NCBI GenBank assembly: GCA_964510785.1
Contig: CAZECM010000002.1
Location: 1-64,000 of the forward strand
Direction: 5' to 3'
DNA length: 64,000 bases
Origin: JAAYZM01 sp964510785
GTDB lineage: Bacteria; Actinomycetota; Actinomycetes; Actinomycetales; Cellulomonadaceae
Shown: positions 9,632-17,341 of the stretch, one piece after another
How the letters are laid out: the number at the start of each line of letters is the position of its first letter
How positions within the stretch are numbered: position 1 is the stretch's first letter
Notes under the pieces: generated by a model
What the model saw: only the letters and a program-made list of their open reading frames with translations
Database searches by the model: none
What the model was told of the DNA's origin: nothing
Position numbers and translations under genes: made by a program

Positions 9632-10341
9632 GCGCGGCTCTCCCCGGCGGAGGGAACGTGGGCGTTGGCCCGCTCGAGGTCCTCGGCGAAGTCGACCTCG
9701 ATGGCGTACAGGTCGGAGATGTCCACGGGGAGCACCTGCAGGCCCACGCGCTCGATGGCGAGCTCGATGCCGCGCTCGAAGTAGTCCTGCGCGTCGACCT
9801 CCTCGAGGTGACGGACGAGCTCGCCCTTGTCCTTGGCCGCCACGAAGTTGATGCCGATCGACTCACCCAGCGCGCCGGTCACCTGCTTGGACAGGGCGTC
9901 GATCCACCCGTCGTCGTCCACGGTGTACTTGACCTCTTCGTCGCCCACCGCGGCCGTGTTCACGGCGATCACGGACTGGTCCGCCTCGATGTGCGGGCGC
10001 AGGCGCTCGAGCACTCGGGGGTCGAAGACGACGTCGCCGTTGAGCCACACCACGCCACCCTCGCCCGAGGCCGTCAGGGCCCGCAGGAGCGACTTCGAGG
10101 TGTTCGTCACGTCGAACTCCTCGTTGTAGACGAAGAGCGCACGGGGGTGCGCCTCGAGGATCATGTCGAGCTTGAAGCCGACGACGACGTAGACCTGGGC
10201 GCCGGTGAACACCGACTGGATGTTCTGGAGCTGCTGCGCCAGGATCGTGCGGCCGTCGCGCAGCGGTGTGAGCGGCTTGGGGAAGGGCTGCCCGAGCCGG
10301 GTTCCCATTCCCGCCGCGAGAATCACTACCTGCTGGCCCAC
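9628..10341 (-). CDS. sugar-phosphate/choline-phosphate-type nucleotidyltransferase
   Basis: A 237-residue NTP-transferase of the GT-A-like fold that couples NTP to a phosphorylated sugar or alcohol. The N-terminal signature LAAGMGTRL (8-16) followed by PKPLTPL (Lys22) binds the nucleotide; GDVVFD near 120 supplies the metal-binding Asp. The closest familiar groups are LicC-like and short GlmU/MobA-like enzymes, so the substrate (choline-P, glycerol-P or sugar-P) is not fixed by sequence. The open frame runs 549 bases further upstream, but homology starts at the GTG at 10341, preceded by GAGGGAG. It may feed the CDP-alcohol-dependent transferases in the window. Confidence 0.85.
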   Translation of the reverse strand: MGQQVVILAAGMGTRLGQPFPKPLTPLRDGRTILAQQLQNIQSVFTGAQVYVVVGFKLDMILEAHPRALFVYNEEFDVTNTSKSLLRALTASGEGGVVWLNGDVVFDPRVLERLRPHIEADQSVIAVNTAAVGDEEVKYTVDDDGWIDALSKQVTGALGESIGINFVAAKDKGELVRHLEEVDAQDYFERGIELAIERVGLQVLPVDISDLYAIEVDFAEDLERANAHVPSAGESRA

Positions 10342-10387
10342 GTGACTGCTCCCTCGTCCACGAGGTCCGACGTGACCCCGACGCGCC

Positions 10388-10393
10388 ATCATA
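10388..10393 (-). promoter_or_regulatory. candidate -10 box for the nucleotidyltransferase-CDF operon
   Basis: TATGAT on the minus strand, close to the ideal -10 sequence, lies 46 bases before the GTG start. The -35 is not clear. Confidence 0.45.
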
Positions 10394-10575
10394 GTGGCTG
10401 GTGGTTCCACCCCGACTGCGGGTGAAAAACACGGCCACTGGGCGAAATCGCCCGGTTGCACGGTGGACGCACCTACTGCTTGGTACCCGACGTGAACTAC
10501 CTTGCGAAACACAGGGTAGATCGAGTCGGTGCACGAGGCACTCCTCGGCACCTCCACATCATTTGAGGGGTAGTC

Positions 10576-11994
10576 ATGAACGTGCGCAAACTCGGGGTGG
10601 CCGGACTGACGTCCGTGCTGCTCGTCGGCCTCCTGGGGATCGGTGCGACGTCCGCCGTCGCAGCAGACCCCACCACCGCCACGGTCTCGGGCAAGGTCAC
10701 GCTGAACGGCAAGCCCCTCGCGGGCGTCACGGTCGCGATCATCGACTCGTCGACGGCCTCGTGGGCAGGTGCTCCGACCACCGACGCCAACGGCGTCTAC
10801 TCGGCGGAATGGGTCACTCCCGGCTCCTACGTCGTCGAGGTCGCGGGCGGGACCTACACGAGCGACTACCGGTACGTCGCCGGCAACCACCTACGCACGT
10901 ACTCGGGCAACACGGTCCGCCTGCCCGACGCGACGTCGTTCACGGTCACGGCTGGCCAGACCAAGACGGTCAACGTGGCCGCGGTCGCCGGCGCGACCGT
11001 CAAGGGCAAGGTCGTCGACGCGAAGGGCAAGGCCGTCGCGGGCGCCGAGGTCTGGGCGAGCAACGCCACGCGCAGCGGCTACAGCTCCGCGACCACCGAC
11101 AAGAGCGGCGCCTACGTTCTCAAGGGACTCGCGACCGGCAAGGTGAACGTCTGGGCCAGCAAGGGCAAGGACCTGAAGGTGGCGTTCGGCGACGTGTCGG
11201 TCTCCGCCAAGCAGGGCGCGAGCAAGACCGCGAAGAACATCAAGATCACGAAGGCCAAGTACGGCACGATCACCGCGACCGTCAAGAATCTCAAGAAGAA
11301 CGACACCGTCTGGGTGTACGACACCAAGTCGAAGTACTCCTTCCAGCTGGCGATCGCCAAGAAGAGCACTCTGAAGATCAAGGAGCAGCTCTCGCCGGGC
11401 ACCTACCGGATCGTCGTCGGCGGCCAGAACGCCGCGTCGAAGGCTGTCACCGTCAAGGCCGGCAAGACGGCCAAGGTCGGCACCTACAACGCCGCCAAGA
11501 AGCGCACGAAGGTCTCCGGCACCATCAAGGGCTCGAACGGCAAGGCCCTCGCCAACGCGTCGGTCTCCGTCGTGGACTCCTACGGGACGAGCGTCTTCGC
11601 CAACACCAACGCCAAGGGCAAGTACTCCGTCAGCGGCGTCGTGAGCGGCAAGTACACCGTCGAGGTCTGGGACTCGTCGCGGAAGAACGCCACCAGCTCG
11701 GTGAAGCTGACCGTCAAGAAGGGCAAGAACGCCACGAAGAACGTCAAGCTCGCAGCGGGCTACAAGATCTCCGGCACGGTCAAGTACAAGGGCAAGGCTG
11801 TCGAGGGCATCGAGGTCTATGCCGGCAACGCGTGGGGCACCACGAACGCCAAGGGCAAGTTCACCCTGACCCACGTCGCCAAGGGCAAGCAGTACATCTC
11901 GGCGTACGACACCTACGTCGGCGGCTACCTGAACGCCTCGAAGACGGTCACGGTGAAGAAGAACCTCACCTGGAACGTGTCGCTCAAGAAGTAG
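10576..11994 (+). CDS. secreted repeat protein with Cna-B/carboxypeptidase-regulatory-like domains
   Basis: A 472-residue secreted protein. A signal peptide (residues 1-29, ending SAVAA) is followed by repeated beta-sandwich modules of the pattern VSGKVT.NGKPLAGV.V...TTD.NG.YS, at about residues 38-125, 138-205, 310-380 and 393-470. These match the CarboxypepD_reg/Cna-B fold, a surface spacer or adhesive stalk. The mature part is rich in Lys, Thr and Val, and there is no LPXTG or other anchor. GAGGGG precedes the ATG. It is transcribed divergently from the nucleotidyltransferase operon and ends at a strong hairpin. Release into the medium or non-covalent wall binding through its positive charge is inferred. 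Confidence 0.88.
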   Translation: MNVRKLGVAGLTSVLLVGLLGIGATSAVAADPTTATVSGKVTLNGKPLAGVTVAIIDSSTASWAGAPTTDANGVYSAEWVTPGSYVVEVAGGTYTSDYRYVAGNHLRTYSGNTVRLPDATSFTVTAGQTKTVNVAAVAGATVKGKVVDAKGKAVAGAEVWASNATRSGYSSATTDKSGAYVLKGLATGKVNVWASKGKDLKVAFGDVSVSAKQGASKTAKNIKITKAKYGTITATVKNLKKNDTVWVYDTKSKYSFQLAIAKKSTLKIKEQLSPGTYRIVVGGQNAASKAVTVKAGKTAKVGTYNAAKKRTKVSGTIKGSNGKALANASVSVVDSYGTSVFANTNAKGKYSVSGVVSGKYTVEVWDSSRKNATSSVKLTVKKGKNATKNVKLAAGYKISGTVKYKGKAVEGIEVYAGNAWGTTNAKGKFTLTHVAKGKQYISAYDTYVGGYLNASKTVTVKKNLTWNVSLKK

Positions 11995-12007
11995 TGCGAA
12001 CGATGTG

Positions 12008-12052
12008 ACGACGACGGCGCCCTCGCGACTCCTGCGGGGGCGCCGTCGTCGT
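12008..12052. terminator. strong hairpin, likely bidirectional terminator
   Basis: A perfect 15-bp stem (ACGACGACGGCGCCC and its complement) with a 15-base loop sits 14 bases past the stop of the secreted repeat protein, between convergent genes. No T-run follows, as is common in high-GC actinobacteria. Confidence 0.8.
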
Positions 12053-12094
12053 GCTGGCGTGGGCCGCAGGTCGCAGGTTCGAGATGTGGCCCGG

Positions 12095-12298
12095 TCAGCG
12101 CAGCTCGCGCGCCTCGTGCTCGAGGAGCACCGGGATGCCGTCGCGCACGGGGTACGCGAGCGGGCGCTTCGGGTCGGTCGAGTGCAGCTCGATCTCGCCG
12201 CCTGGCCCGGTAGCGGGCACGAGGCTCGCACCCGTCACGGGGCAGCGCAGCACCTCGACCACCCAGGGCTCGAGGCCAGGGATCGGGTTCTCGGTCAT
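12095..12298 (-). CDS. Trm112-family small zinc-ribbon-like protein
   Basis: A 67-residue Trm112/UPF0434 protein (VVEVLRCPVTGASL near the start, then the YPVRDGIPVLLEHEA motif at 49-63). Family members act as partners or activators of methyltransferases, or as short zinc-ribbon-like proteins of unknown role. Only one Cys is retained here (Cys19), so zinc binding looks lost. Its ATG overlaps the manB stop by 4 bases. The manB-Trm112 pairing is conserved in actinobacteria, which suggests a link to mannose or wall metabolism, but that link is unproven. Confidence 0.9.
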   Translation of the reverse strand: MTENPIPGLEPWVVEVLRCPVTGASLVPATGPGGEIELHSTDPKRPLAYPVRDGIPVLLEHEARELR

Positions 12299-13935
12299 CG
12301 CGCATCCTCCGTGGTGCTCGCCGTCGGCCCCGAGTCTTCCACCGCCCGCACGAGCGCGAGGACGTCGTCGCGGACCTTGACCATGATGTCCTCGTCCGCG
12401 GCCTCGACGTTGAGCCGCAGCAACGGCTCGGTGTTCGAGGCACGCAGGTTGAACCACCAGCGCGGGTGGGCGTCCCAGTGCGAGACGGTGAGCCCGTCGA
12501 GCTCGTCCACCTCGACCGGGCCGGCGCCCTCGCGCGTCACGTACGCCTCGACCACGCGCGCCCTCGCCGCGGGCACGTCTGCGACGCGCGAGTTGATCTC
12601 GCCCGAGGAGACGTACGGCTGGTAGACGTCCGCGAGGTCCGAGAGCGGCAGCGTCGACTCGCCGAGCGCGGCGAGCACGTGCAACGCGGCGAGCATCCCC
12701 GTGTCCGCGAAGAAGAAGTCGCGGAAGTAGTAGTGCGCCGAGTGCTCCCCGCCGAAGACGGCGTCGTGCTCGGCCATCTGCGCCTTGATGAACGAGTGGC
12801 CCACCCGCGTGCGCACCGTGCGCCCGCCCGCGGCGTGCACCAGGTCCGGGACCACGCGAGACGTGATGAGGTTGTGGATGATGGTCGGCGTGCGGCCGGC
12901 CGCCGTCTCGCGCGCGACCTCGCGCAGCCCCACGAGCGCCGTGACGGCCGAGGGGTTCACGGGCTCGCCACGCTCGTCCACCACGAAGCAACGGTCCGCG
13001 TCGCCGTCGAAGGCGAGCCCGAGGTCCGCGCCATGCTCGACGACGGCCGCCTGCAGGTCGCGCAGGTTCTCCGGCTCGAGCGGGTTCGCCTCGTGGTTGG
13101 GGAACGTGCCGTCGAGCTCGAAGTAGAGCGGGACGACGTCGAGCGGGAGGGCCGGCAAGCCGGCCGATGTGCCGAGGACGGCGGGAACCGTGAGGCCGGC
13201 CATGCCGTTGCCGGCGTCCACCACGACCTTGAGCGGGCGCGCACCCGACAGGTCGACGATGCCGCGCAGGAAGGCCGCGTAGTCGGCGAGCATCTCGCGG
13301 TGGGAGATCCCGCCGCGGGGCTCGATCGCGGGGGCGCCGCCGTCAGGCACGGTCCCCGCGGTGACGCTCGCGCCGTCGTCCGCCGTCGTCGTCGGAATCC
13401 CTTCGGCGAGGTAGCGCTCGGCGGTCTTGCGGACGTCCACGAGCCCCGTCGCCTCTCCCACCGGGCGTGCACCCGCGCGGCACAGCTTGATGCCGTTGTA
13501 CTCGGCGGGGTTGTGGCTCGCGGTGAACATCGCCCCGGGCAGGTCGAGCACGCTCGAGGCGTGGTACAGCCCGTCCGTGGAGCACAGGCCGATGAGGACG
13601 ACGTCGACCCCCCGGTCCGCCGCGCCCGCCGCGAACGCTTCGACGAGCTCCGGGCCCGAGGGGCGCATGTCGTTGCCGATGACGATCGCGGGGCGGGGCG
13701 GGGCGTCGTCGTCGGCCGGGGTTCCGCCGTCGGCCAGGTTCTCGCCGTCGGCCAGGCTTTCGCCGTCGGCCCCGCCCTCGCCCGTGCCGGCCTCCGGCAG
13801 GACGACGACGTCGGCGAACGCTGCCCCGAGCGCCCTCGCGACCGGCACGGAGAACTGGTCGGGGAAGGTGCCGCGGACGTCGTAGGCCTTGACGAGGCCG
13901 GTCAGGTCAACGGCGGCAGGTGTGGATTCGTTCAC
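12295..13935 (-). CDS. manB: phosphomannomutase/phosphoglucomutase
   Basis: A 546-residue alpha-D-phosphohexomutase interconverting hexose 6- and 1-phosphates, giving mannose-1-P for GDP-mannose. The catalytic phosphoserine is Ser140 in TASHNPAEYNG (138-148), the Mg loop is DGDADR (310-315), the sugar loop GGEHSAH (395-401), and the phosphate-binding RASNTEP motif is near the C-terminus. It is about 80 residues longer than usual because of two inserts, at 49-80 (repeats of ADGE-L) and about 179-207. The start is GTG with TAGGCT 6 bases upstream (leaderless). With manA it links fructose-6-P to mannose-1-P. Confidence 0.95.
   Translation of the reverse strand: MNESTPAAVDLTGLVKAYDVRGTFPDQFSVPVARALGAAFADVVVLPEAGTGEGGADGESLADGENLADGGTPADDDAPPRPAIVIGNDMRPSGPELVEAFAAGAADRGVDVVLIGLCSTDGLYHASSVLDLPGAMFTASHNPAEYNGIKLCRAGARPVGEATGLVDVRKTAERYLAEGIPTTTADDGASVTAGTVPDGGAPAIEPRGGISHREMLADYAAFLRGIVDLSGARPLKVVVDAGNGMAGLTVPAVLGTSAGLPALPLDVVPLYFELDGTFPNHEANPLEPENLRDLQAAVVEHGADLGLAFDGDADRCFVVDERGEPVNPSAVTALVGLREVARETAAGRTPTIIHNLITSRVVPDLVHAAGGRTVRTRVGHSFIKAQMAEHDAVFGGEHSAHYYFRDFFFADTGMLAALHVLAALGESTLPLSDLADVYQPYVSSGEINSRVADVPAARARVVEAYVTREGAGPVEVDELDGLTVSHWDAHPRWWFNLRASNTEPLLRLNVEAADEDIMVKVRDDVLALVRAVEDSGPTASTTEDAR
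13725..13771. repeat. 18-bp tandem repeats inside manB
   Basis: Two full 18-bp units and one partial copy (CGCCGTCGGCCAGG...) encode the LADGE-type peptide repeat inserted between the first beta strand and the IVIGNDMRPSG segment of the mutase. This is a likely slippage-generated, in-frame expansion. Confidence 0.8.
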
Positions 13936-13941
13936 CGGGAC

Positions 13942-13947
13942 AGCCTA
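13942..13947 (-). promoter_or_regulatory. -10 box of manB, leaderless type
   Basis: TAGGCT on the minus strand is 6 bases before the manB GTG. The same hexamer and spacing precede the starts at 14725 and 22975. Confidence 0.55.
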
Positions 13948-14006
13948 GGGCCGCACGCGTGCGGTCGACGTCCGTGGCGCAGTTCCGGGCGCCGTCCGGG
14001 GCGCTC

Positions 14007-14285
14007 CTAGGTGTCGCGACGAGAGCGGGACAGCACGTCCTCGATCGCGACCTCGCCACCCTCGGCGTCGAACCAGGCACGGTGCTCGCACGTCTGACAG
14101 GACACGAACGTCACGGGTGTGCCGTCCGTCAGATCCATGGCGAGCCGAGTCACGGCGACCGAGCCGCACGCGATGCACCCTCGAGGCACCGACCCCGACC
14201 CGTTCGTGGGGCGGGACAGCGAGCCGAGCGCCGGTGCCTGCTCCCCTCGGCGCCGTGACCGACGATCCCCCGACTTGTCCGCCAT
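14007..14285 (-). CDS. small zinc-ribbon protein of unknown function
   Basis: A 92-residue protein with a basic, flexible N-terminus and two CxxC knuckles, CIACGS (residues 37-42) and CQTC near 63-66, followed by EHRAWFD. This is a probable zinc ribbon of about 40 residues. It lies 3 bases downstream of the DUF3499 gene and before manB, so it is most likely co-transcribed with DUF3499. Function is unknown; nucleic-acid or protein binding is possible for this fold. Confidence 0.8.
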   Translation of the reverse strand: MADKSGDRRSRRRGEQAPALGSLSRPTNGSGSVPRGCIACGSVAVTRLAMDLTDGTPVTFVSCQTCEHRAWFDAEGGEVAIEDVLSRSRRDT

Positions 14286-14288
14286 CGT

Positions 14289-14645
14289 CTAGCCCCCCTC
14301 GCCGCGCAGCACCCGCAGATGGCCGCGCCGTGCGACCTCGCCCGTGACTGCCGCGGGCTCCGGCACGACGGGTGCGCGACCGGCCTCCCGGACGGCGTCG
14401 GCGAGCGCGAGCAGGTCGTCCCGGCTCGGCTCGGCGGGCGTGAACTCGGTGAGCAGGCGCACGACCTCCCACCCGCGCGGGGCCGTGAGTCGCTCGGCGT
14501 GGACGGCGCACAAGTCGTAGGAGTGCGGCTCCGCGTAGGTCGCGAGCGGTCCCAGCACGGCCGTGGAGTCCGCGTAGACATAGGTCAGCGTGGCCACGGC
14601 GGCACTGCCGCACGCAGTGCGAGAACACGGGCGCAAGGACTTCAC
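14289..14645 (-). CDS. DUF3499 family protein
   Basis: A 118-residue actinobacteria-specific protein. The family signature is clear: CSRTACGSAAVATLTYVYAD, then TYAEPHSYDLCAVHAERLTAPRGWEVVRL. The paired Cys and the CAVHAERLT segment suggest a metal-binding site. Its role is unknown, but it is conserved beside manB and whiB2 in this phylum. The GTG at 14645 (VKSLRPCSRT) is preferred on family alignment; an ATG at 14675 would add 10 hydrophobic residues. It is divergent from the metallopeptidase-like gene. Confidence 0.9.
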   Translation of the reverse strand: MKSLRPCSRTACGSAAVATLTYVYADSTAVLGPLATYAEPHSYDLCAVHAERLTAPRGWEVVRLLTEFTPAEPSRDDLLALADAVREAGRAPVVPEPAAVTGEVARRGHLRVLRGEGG

Positions 14646-14712
14646 ACCTAGGACGATAACGAATGCCTCCGACATTCGGTGCCCACCTCGCCGCTGACGG
14701 GCCCCGCGAGCC

Positions 14713-14718
14713 TAGGCT
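14713..14718 (+). promoter_or_regulatory. -10 box of the metallopeptidase-like gene, leaderless type
   Basis: TAGGCT stands 6 bases before the GTG at 14725. It forms half of a 10-bp palindrome AGCCTAGGCT (14709-14718), so a -10 could be read on either strand. Confidence 0.55.
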
Positions 14719-14724
14719 GGGGAC

Positions 14725-15192
14725 GTGCGCACACCCCGGGACCTGCGCGGCGCCACCGCGCGGGGCGAAGAACCTCTCGCTGTCCGACGGCGAGATCGCC
14801 GCGGCCGTGGCCTACGTGGGCCCCTGCTCCCCCACAACCTGCCCGCGTACCGCACGCGCGCGGAGGTCTTCGAGGATCACGTGCTGACCGCCGTCGAGCG
14901 GCTCGAGACGCGCTGGGGCGCCGAGCTGCACCGCACCCAGTTCGCCGTCGAGGACGTGCCGCCCTCGAACCCTGCGCCGTGGGAGCGCGGCGGCGTGCCG
15001 CTCGGGCGGTGCTTCCCGGCCGAGCCCGGGCTCGACGCGACGATCGTCGTCTACCGGCGGCCCATCGAGACGCGCGCCGTCGATGCCGCCGACCTCGCCG
15101 ACCTCGTGCGCGTGGTGGTCGTGGAGCAGGTCGCGCACCTGCTCGGACGGGAGCCTCACGAGGTTGATCCCGCGTACGACGACGGCGGCTAG
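14725..15192 (+). CDS. metallopeptidase-family protein with degenerate active site
   Basis: A 155-residue protein of the short minimal-zincin type found next to DUF3499 in actinobacteria. The C-terminal helix that carries HExxH in active zincins reads VVVVEQVAHLLGREPHEVD (about residues 130-148): the first His is replaced by Glu and the pattern is EQVAH, so catalysis by the usual mechanism looks lost. The preceding segments (FAVEDVPP, VYRRPIE) match the family. The GTG start has a TAGGCT box 6 bases upstream. Cytoplasmic; role unknown. Confidence 0.82.
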   Translation: MRTPRDLRGATARGEEPLAVRRRDRRGRGLRGPLLPHNLPAYRTRAEVFEDHVLTAVERLETRWGAELHRTQFAVEDVPPSNPAPWERGGVPLGRCFPAEPGLDATIVVYRRPIETRAVDAADLADLVRVVVVEQVAHLLGREPHEVDPAYDDGG

Positions 15193-15201
15193 CTAGCTAG
15201 C
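15188..15201. repeat. TAGC tetranucleotide repeat holding both stop codons
   Basis: The self-complementary GCTAGCTAGCTAGC carries the TAG stop of the plus-strand metallopeptidase-like gene (15190-15192) and the TAG stop of the convergent minus-strand small gene (15197-15199). Confidence 0.9.
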
Positions 15202-15367
15202 TCGACGCGAGTCGGAGCGCCTTCTCGGTGAAGTAACGCACCTCGCCGTCGACATCCTCGACCCCGAAGACGAACTTGCCGGAGGGTGTGGCCCGGACAT
15301 CGACGACCGTGCCGCGACCGTGCGTGGTGAGAACGTCGGCTCCGGGCGTGAAGATGGTGTCGCTCAT
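15197..15367 (-). CDS. small protein of unknown function
   Basis: A 56-residue protein, MSDTIFTPGADVLTTHGRG then a beta-rich GTVVDV...GKFVFGVEDVDGEVRYFTEKALRL. The alternation resembles a small SH3-like or KOW-type barrel, but no family is assigned. An in-frame GTG at 15460 would add 31 less protein-like residues, so the ATG at 15367 is preferred. It lies between the convergent metallopeptidase-like gene and the divergent HNH gene. Confidence 0.6.
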   Translation of the reverse strand: MSDTIFTPGADVLTTHGRGTVVDVRATPSGKFVFGVEDVDGEVRYFTEKALRLASS

Positions 15368-15469
15368 GCGCCACATTGTGCCGGTGTCAACGCACTCTGG
15401 GGAGGGGGCCTCGGCAAGCAGGGTGTCCAACTTGTCGGGAATGTCAGAGGCGACCGACACGCTGTGGGC

Positions 15470-17320
15470 ATGTTCGAGAACAGCCCTGACCCCGCGAAGC
15501 CGGAGGACGCCGCGAAGCCGGTGGAGTCTTCGCTGCCAGGAGACCCCGCGCAGCCGGGTGACCTCGCGCAGCCAGGTGACCTAGCGCAGCCGGGGGCCTC
15601 TATGCTCCCGGAGGAGCCTGCGCTGCTGGGTGACGAGCGCGCGCAGGAGGACTACCTCCCCTGGGACGCACCCAGCCCGCACGCCGTGCGTCGCGAGGAG
15701 GACGGGGAGGCCTGGGCCGGGCAGATCGGGGCGCTGGACCCCGGACTCCCCCTGCTTGCGGGGTTGCTCGACACCGTCAACACCTCGCTCGGCGACCTCG
15801 AGCTCCTCACCGCGCTCGCGGCGTGGGAGCGGGCGACGGCGTGGGTGGCGAGCCGCCACAACGAGGCGCTCGCGGCCCTTGCCGTGCGTGCCGACCGGCA
15901 CGGCGGCCTGCGTCAGGTGGCTGCGATGCTCGCGAGCGAGCTGCGGTGCACGCAGCAAGCCGCCGAGGGCAAGCTCGCTCTCGCCCACTCCATCGCGCGT
16001 TGCCCGGTGGTGGCGGAGGCGCTCGAGGCGGGGAGGGTCGACGTCAGCAAGGCCCGGGTCGTGCTGGAGGAGGCGGACGGCGCGCCGGAGGCCAGCCGCC
16101 AGAGTGTCGCGGCTCTCGGCGTGGCACTCGCACCCACGAAGACAGCGCCTCAGCTACGCCGAGCGTTGAAGGCAGCCGTGCTCGGGCTCGACCCCGCCGC
16201 TGCCGCGGAGCGGACCCGGCGGGCCGTCGCCGAGCGGCGTGTCGAGTTCGCGCCCTTGCCAGACTCGATGGCCCTGATCAGCGCCTTCCTGCCGGCGGTG
16301 GACGCGATGGCTGTCAAGACCGCCCTCGATGCCCTGGCCCGGTCCTGCGGCTCGAACGATCCGCGCACCTTCGACCAGCGTCGTGCCGATGGCCTGGCCG
16401 CCATCTTCCACGCACTCTGCGACGCCGGTGAGGCTCCGCTGCATCCCGACCACCTCGTCACGACGGCTGCGGACGTCGAGGTCTGCGGCACCGACGTCTG
16501 TGGCTCCGAAGCCCGCGACACCGATGTCTGCAGCACCAGGGGTGGCGAGGTGCCACCGCAACCCGCGCCCCGCGAGCAGCGTGCGCCCCACGAGCACCGT
16601 CCACCCCGCGAGCCCCACGAGCGCCACGAGCGCCACGAGCGCCGTCCACCCCGCGAGCCGATCTGGCGTCGGCTCGCCACGACGGGCCGGCAGCGCGCAC
16701 ACCTCCAGGTCACCGTTGCGAGCACCACGCTGCTCGGCCTCGACGATCGGCCCGGGGAGCTCACCGGCTACGGACCCATCCCGGCCGACGTGGCACGCCA
16801 GGTCGCGACCGACGCGACGTGGCGCGCGATCCTCACGGACCCGGCCCTGGGCACCGTGACGGCCGTCGGCGAGCGCAGCTATCGGCCGGGTGCGGTCCTG
16901 GCGCGCGACGTCACGGCCCGCGACCGCACGTGCACCTTCACGGGCTGCTCCCAGCCGGCTCACCGGTGCGATCTCGACCACCGTTGCGCGTTCGACCCGA
17001 ACCTGCCGGCGGAGCAGCAGACGCACAAGGAGAACCTCCACGCCCTGTGCCGCTTCCACCACAACCTCAAGACGCTGCACGGCTGGCAGACGTCCTACGA
17101 CCCGCCCACGGGCGTCACCACGTGGACCAGCCCGCTCGGCAGCCGGTACGAACGACCTCCTGAGCCCGCGCTCCCCCCGTGGGAGGGCTGGCTCACCCAG
17201 ATCGCCGAGCTGCCCCGCCCCAGGTCGACGTGCATGTGCGCCGCAAGGACGCCGGGCTCGACGGCCTACGACGAGCCTCCCGAGCCCGAGCCACCGGATC
17301 CCGAGCCGCCACCCTTCTGA
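15470..17320 (+). CDS. DUF222/13E12-family HNH endonuclease-like protein
   Basis: A 616-residue member of the actinobacterial 13E12-repeat family: a helical DUF222 domain (about residues 95-330) followed by a C-terminal HNH nuclease domain (about 480-560). The HNH residues are visible in CTFTGCSQPAHRCDLDHR...NLHALCRFHHNLK, with the zinc-type CxxxC and the DH and HH pairs. The N-terminus holds PGD(L/P)AQ repeats (about residues 25-45) and the linker near 365-405 is a run of HERHERHE/RPPREP repeats. The family is abundant in many copies per genome and thought to be mobile-element-associated; its cellular role is unsettled. The ATG at 15470 is chosen because upstream sequence is non-conserved. 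Confidence 0.9.
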   Translation: MFENSPDPAKPEDAAKPVESSLPGDPAQPGDLAQPGDLAQPGASMLPEEPALLGDERAQEDYLPWDAPSPHAVRREEDGEAWAGQIGALDPGLPLLAGLLDTVNTSLGDLELLTALAAWERATAWVASRHNEALAALAVRADRHGGLRQVAAMLASELRCTQQAAEGKLALAHSIARCPVVAEALEAGRVDVSKARVVLEEADGAPEASRQSVAALGVALAPTKTAPQLRRALKAAVLGLDPAAAAERTRRAVAERRVEFAPLPDSMALISAFLPAVDAMAVKTALDALARSCGSNDPRTFDQRRADGLAAIFHALCDAGEAPLHPDHLVTTAADVEVCGTDVCGSEARDTDVCSTRGGEVPPQPAPREQRAPHEHRPPREPHERHERHERRPPREPIWRRLATTGRQRAHLQVTVASTTLLGLDDRPGELTGYGPIPADVARQVATDATWRAILTDPALGTVTAVGERSYRPGAVLARDVTARDRTCTFTGCSQPAHRCDLDHRCAFDPNLPAEQQTHKENLHALCRFHHNLKTLHGWQTSYDPPTGVTTWTSPLGSRYERPPEPALPPWEGWLTQIAELPRPRSTCMCAARTPGSTAYDEPPEPEPPDPEPPPF

Positions 17321-17341
17321 CGAAGATGTGGCGGCACGGGA

